Shown one piece after another: positions 63,576 to 64,000 of a stretch of DNA of 64,000 nt. Position numbers and translations under genes: made by a program. Below the pieces are notes generated by a model. That model made no database searches, had not been told where the DNA came from, and worked only from the letters and a program-made list of their open reading frames with translations. Within the stretch, counting starts at the first letter, position 1; each line of letters starts with the position of its first letter. Source of the stretch: Nomia melanderi (taxonomy: Eukaryota > Arthropoda > Insecta > Hymenoptera > Halictidae); assembly GCF_051020985.1 (NCBI RefSeq), contig NC_135001.1, forward strand, positions 10,781,896-10,845,895, read 5' to 3'.

Positions 63576-64000
63576 TTAAATACAACTTTTATACAGGCTT
63601 CTTTTCGATCATTTGGATATTCGGAAGATTATTAGGTGTAAACGAAAAATTCAGAATGTAGTTTATGATTTTAAAAATCCATATTACCTTCCGAAATTTT
63701 GCTTGTCATTCGTAAGAGGATTTTGTTGCCAAGAGACTGCAATATGAATGCTACGTATAAACAGATCGTGGACTATTATGAAAACTGTCAGCGTAGTTAT
63801 TTACGTCCAAACTTATAGAAACTCCAAAAACAATGAAACAAACAATAGATGCGTTGCCAAGTGGTAATATCATGCTTTTAAGGATTAAGACAAATTATTC
63901 GCGCACACTATAATTAGCTGTTCCAGATAAAATGTCTTTAATAAATTGAAAACTATCCTTCGATGCCAGTTTTAGACATGTAAACGGCAATAAATAACTT

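Larger units (their letters stand above)
57920..64000 (+). other. Slingshot intron 3 (continues past the window)
   Basis: No exon continuing the SSH-N domain was found. It holds the interrupted foldback copy with its nested insertion (58545-58715), a CpG-rich patch (58930-59240), an AT-only tract (59262-59318), a GC-rich patch at 60790-61060, and a CpG-rich block at 63030-63380 with chance frames. Confidence 0.5.

Overview
This is nuclear DNA from an insect. It is AT-rich, with split genes, short AT-rich introns inside compact genes, one very long-intron gene, and many small TTAA- or TA-flanked repeats. The protein matches are all animal. The AT-rich background with scattered CpG-rich islands and the repeat styles suggest a hymenopteran (bee, ant or wasp), but that is inference. 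No viral, bacterial, rRNA or CRISPR feature was seen.

Layout. (1) 1-2951: no resolved gene; probably holds the missing 5' exon of the next gene. (2) 2952-5798 (+): three exons of a membrane-anchored DUF229 / sulfatase-like protein. (3) 5799-10615: AT-rich intergenic DNA with at least three MITE-like repeats. (4) A dense block of four conserved single-copy genes: DNAJB11/ERdj3 (-, 10616-12152), divergent from alsin/ALS2 (+, 12938-19063), then a divergent cobalamin adenosyltransferase (MMAB-like, +, 20500-22293), then SBDS (-, 23945-24847). A 1 kb inverted-repeat element lies between the last two. (5) 26545 to the window end (+): the 5' part of the cofilin phosphatase gene slingshot. Its first two coding exons (57 and 56 bp) are followed by a 25.6 kb intron and a third exon at 57760-57919; the phosphatase domain lies beyond the window.

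Splice phases were checked by hand. DNAJB11 gives 358 residues, alsin 1536 and SBDS 252, all uninterrupted and close to the usual family lengths. The DUF229 gene gives 677 residues from its first visible exon. The genes have unrelated cellular jobs: ER chaperone, Rab5/Rho-family GEF, B12 cofactor synthesis, 60S ribosome maturation and actin regulation. There are two divergent pairs, DNAJB11/ALS2 (785 bp apart) and SBDS/slingshot (1.7 kb apart).

The most notable observations are: a possible alternative slingshot first exon at 42517-42596 with the correct splice phase; an MMAB homologue whose ATP-binding TGDKG loop is eroded; the inverted repeat at 22630-23668 with uninterrupted reading frames in both arms; an 81-bp MITE nested inside a second copy of a foldback repeat; and a set of TTAA-flanked MITEs concentrated in the slingshot intron. 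I did not find convincing evidence of a wholly new biological system.
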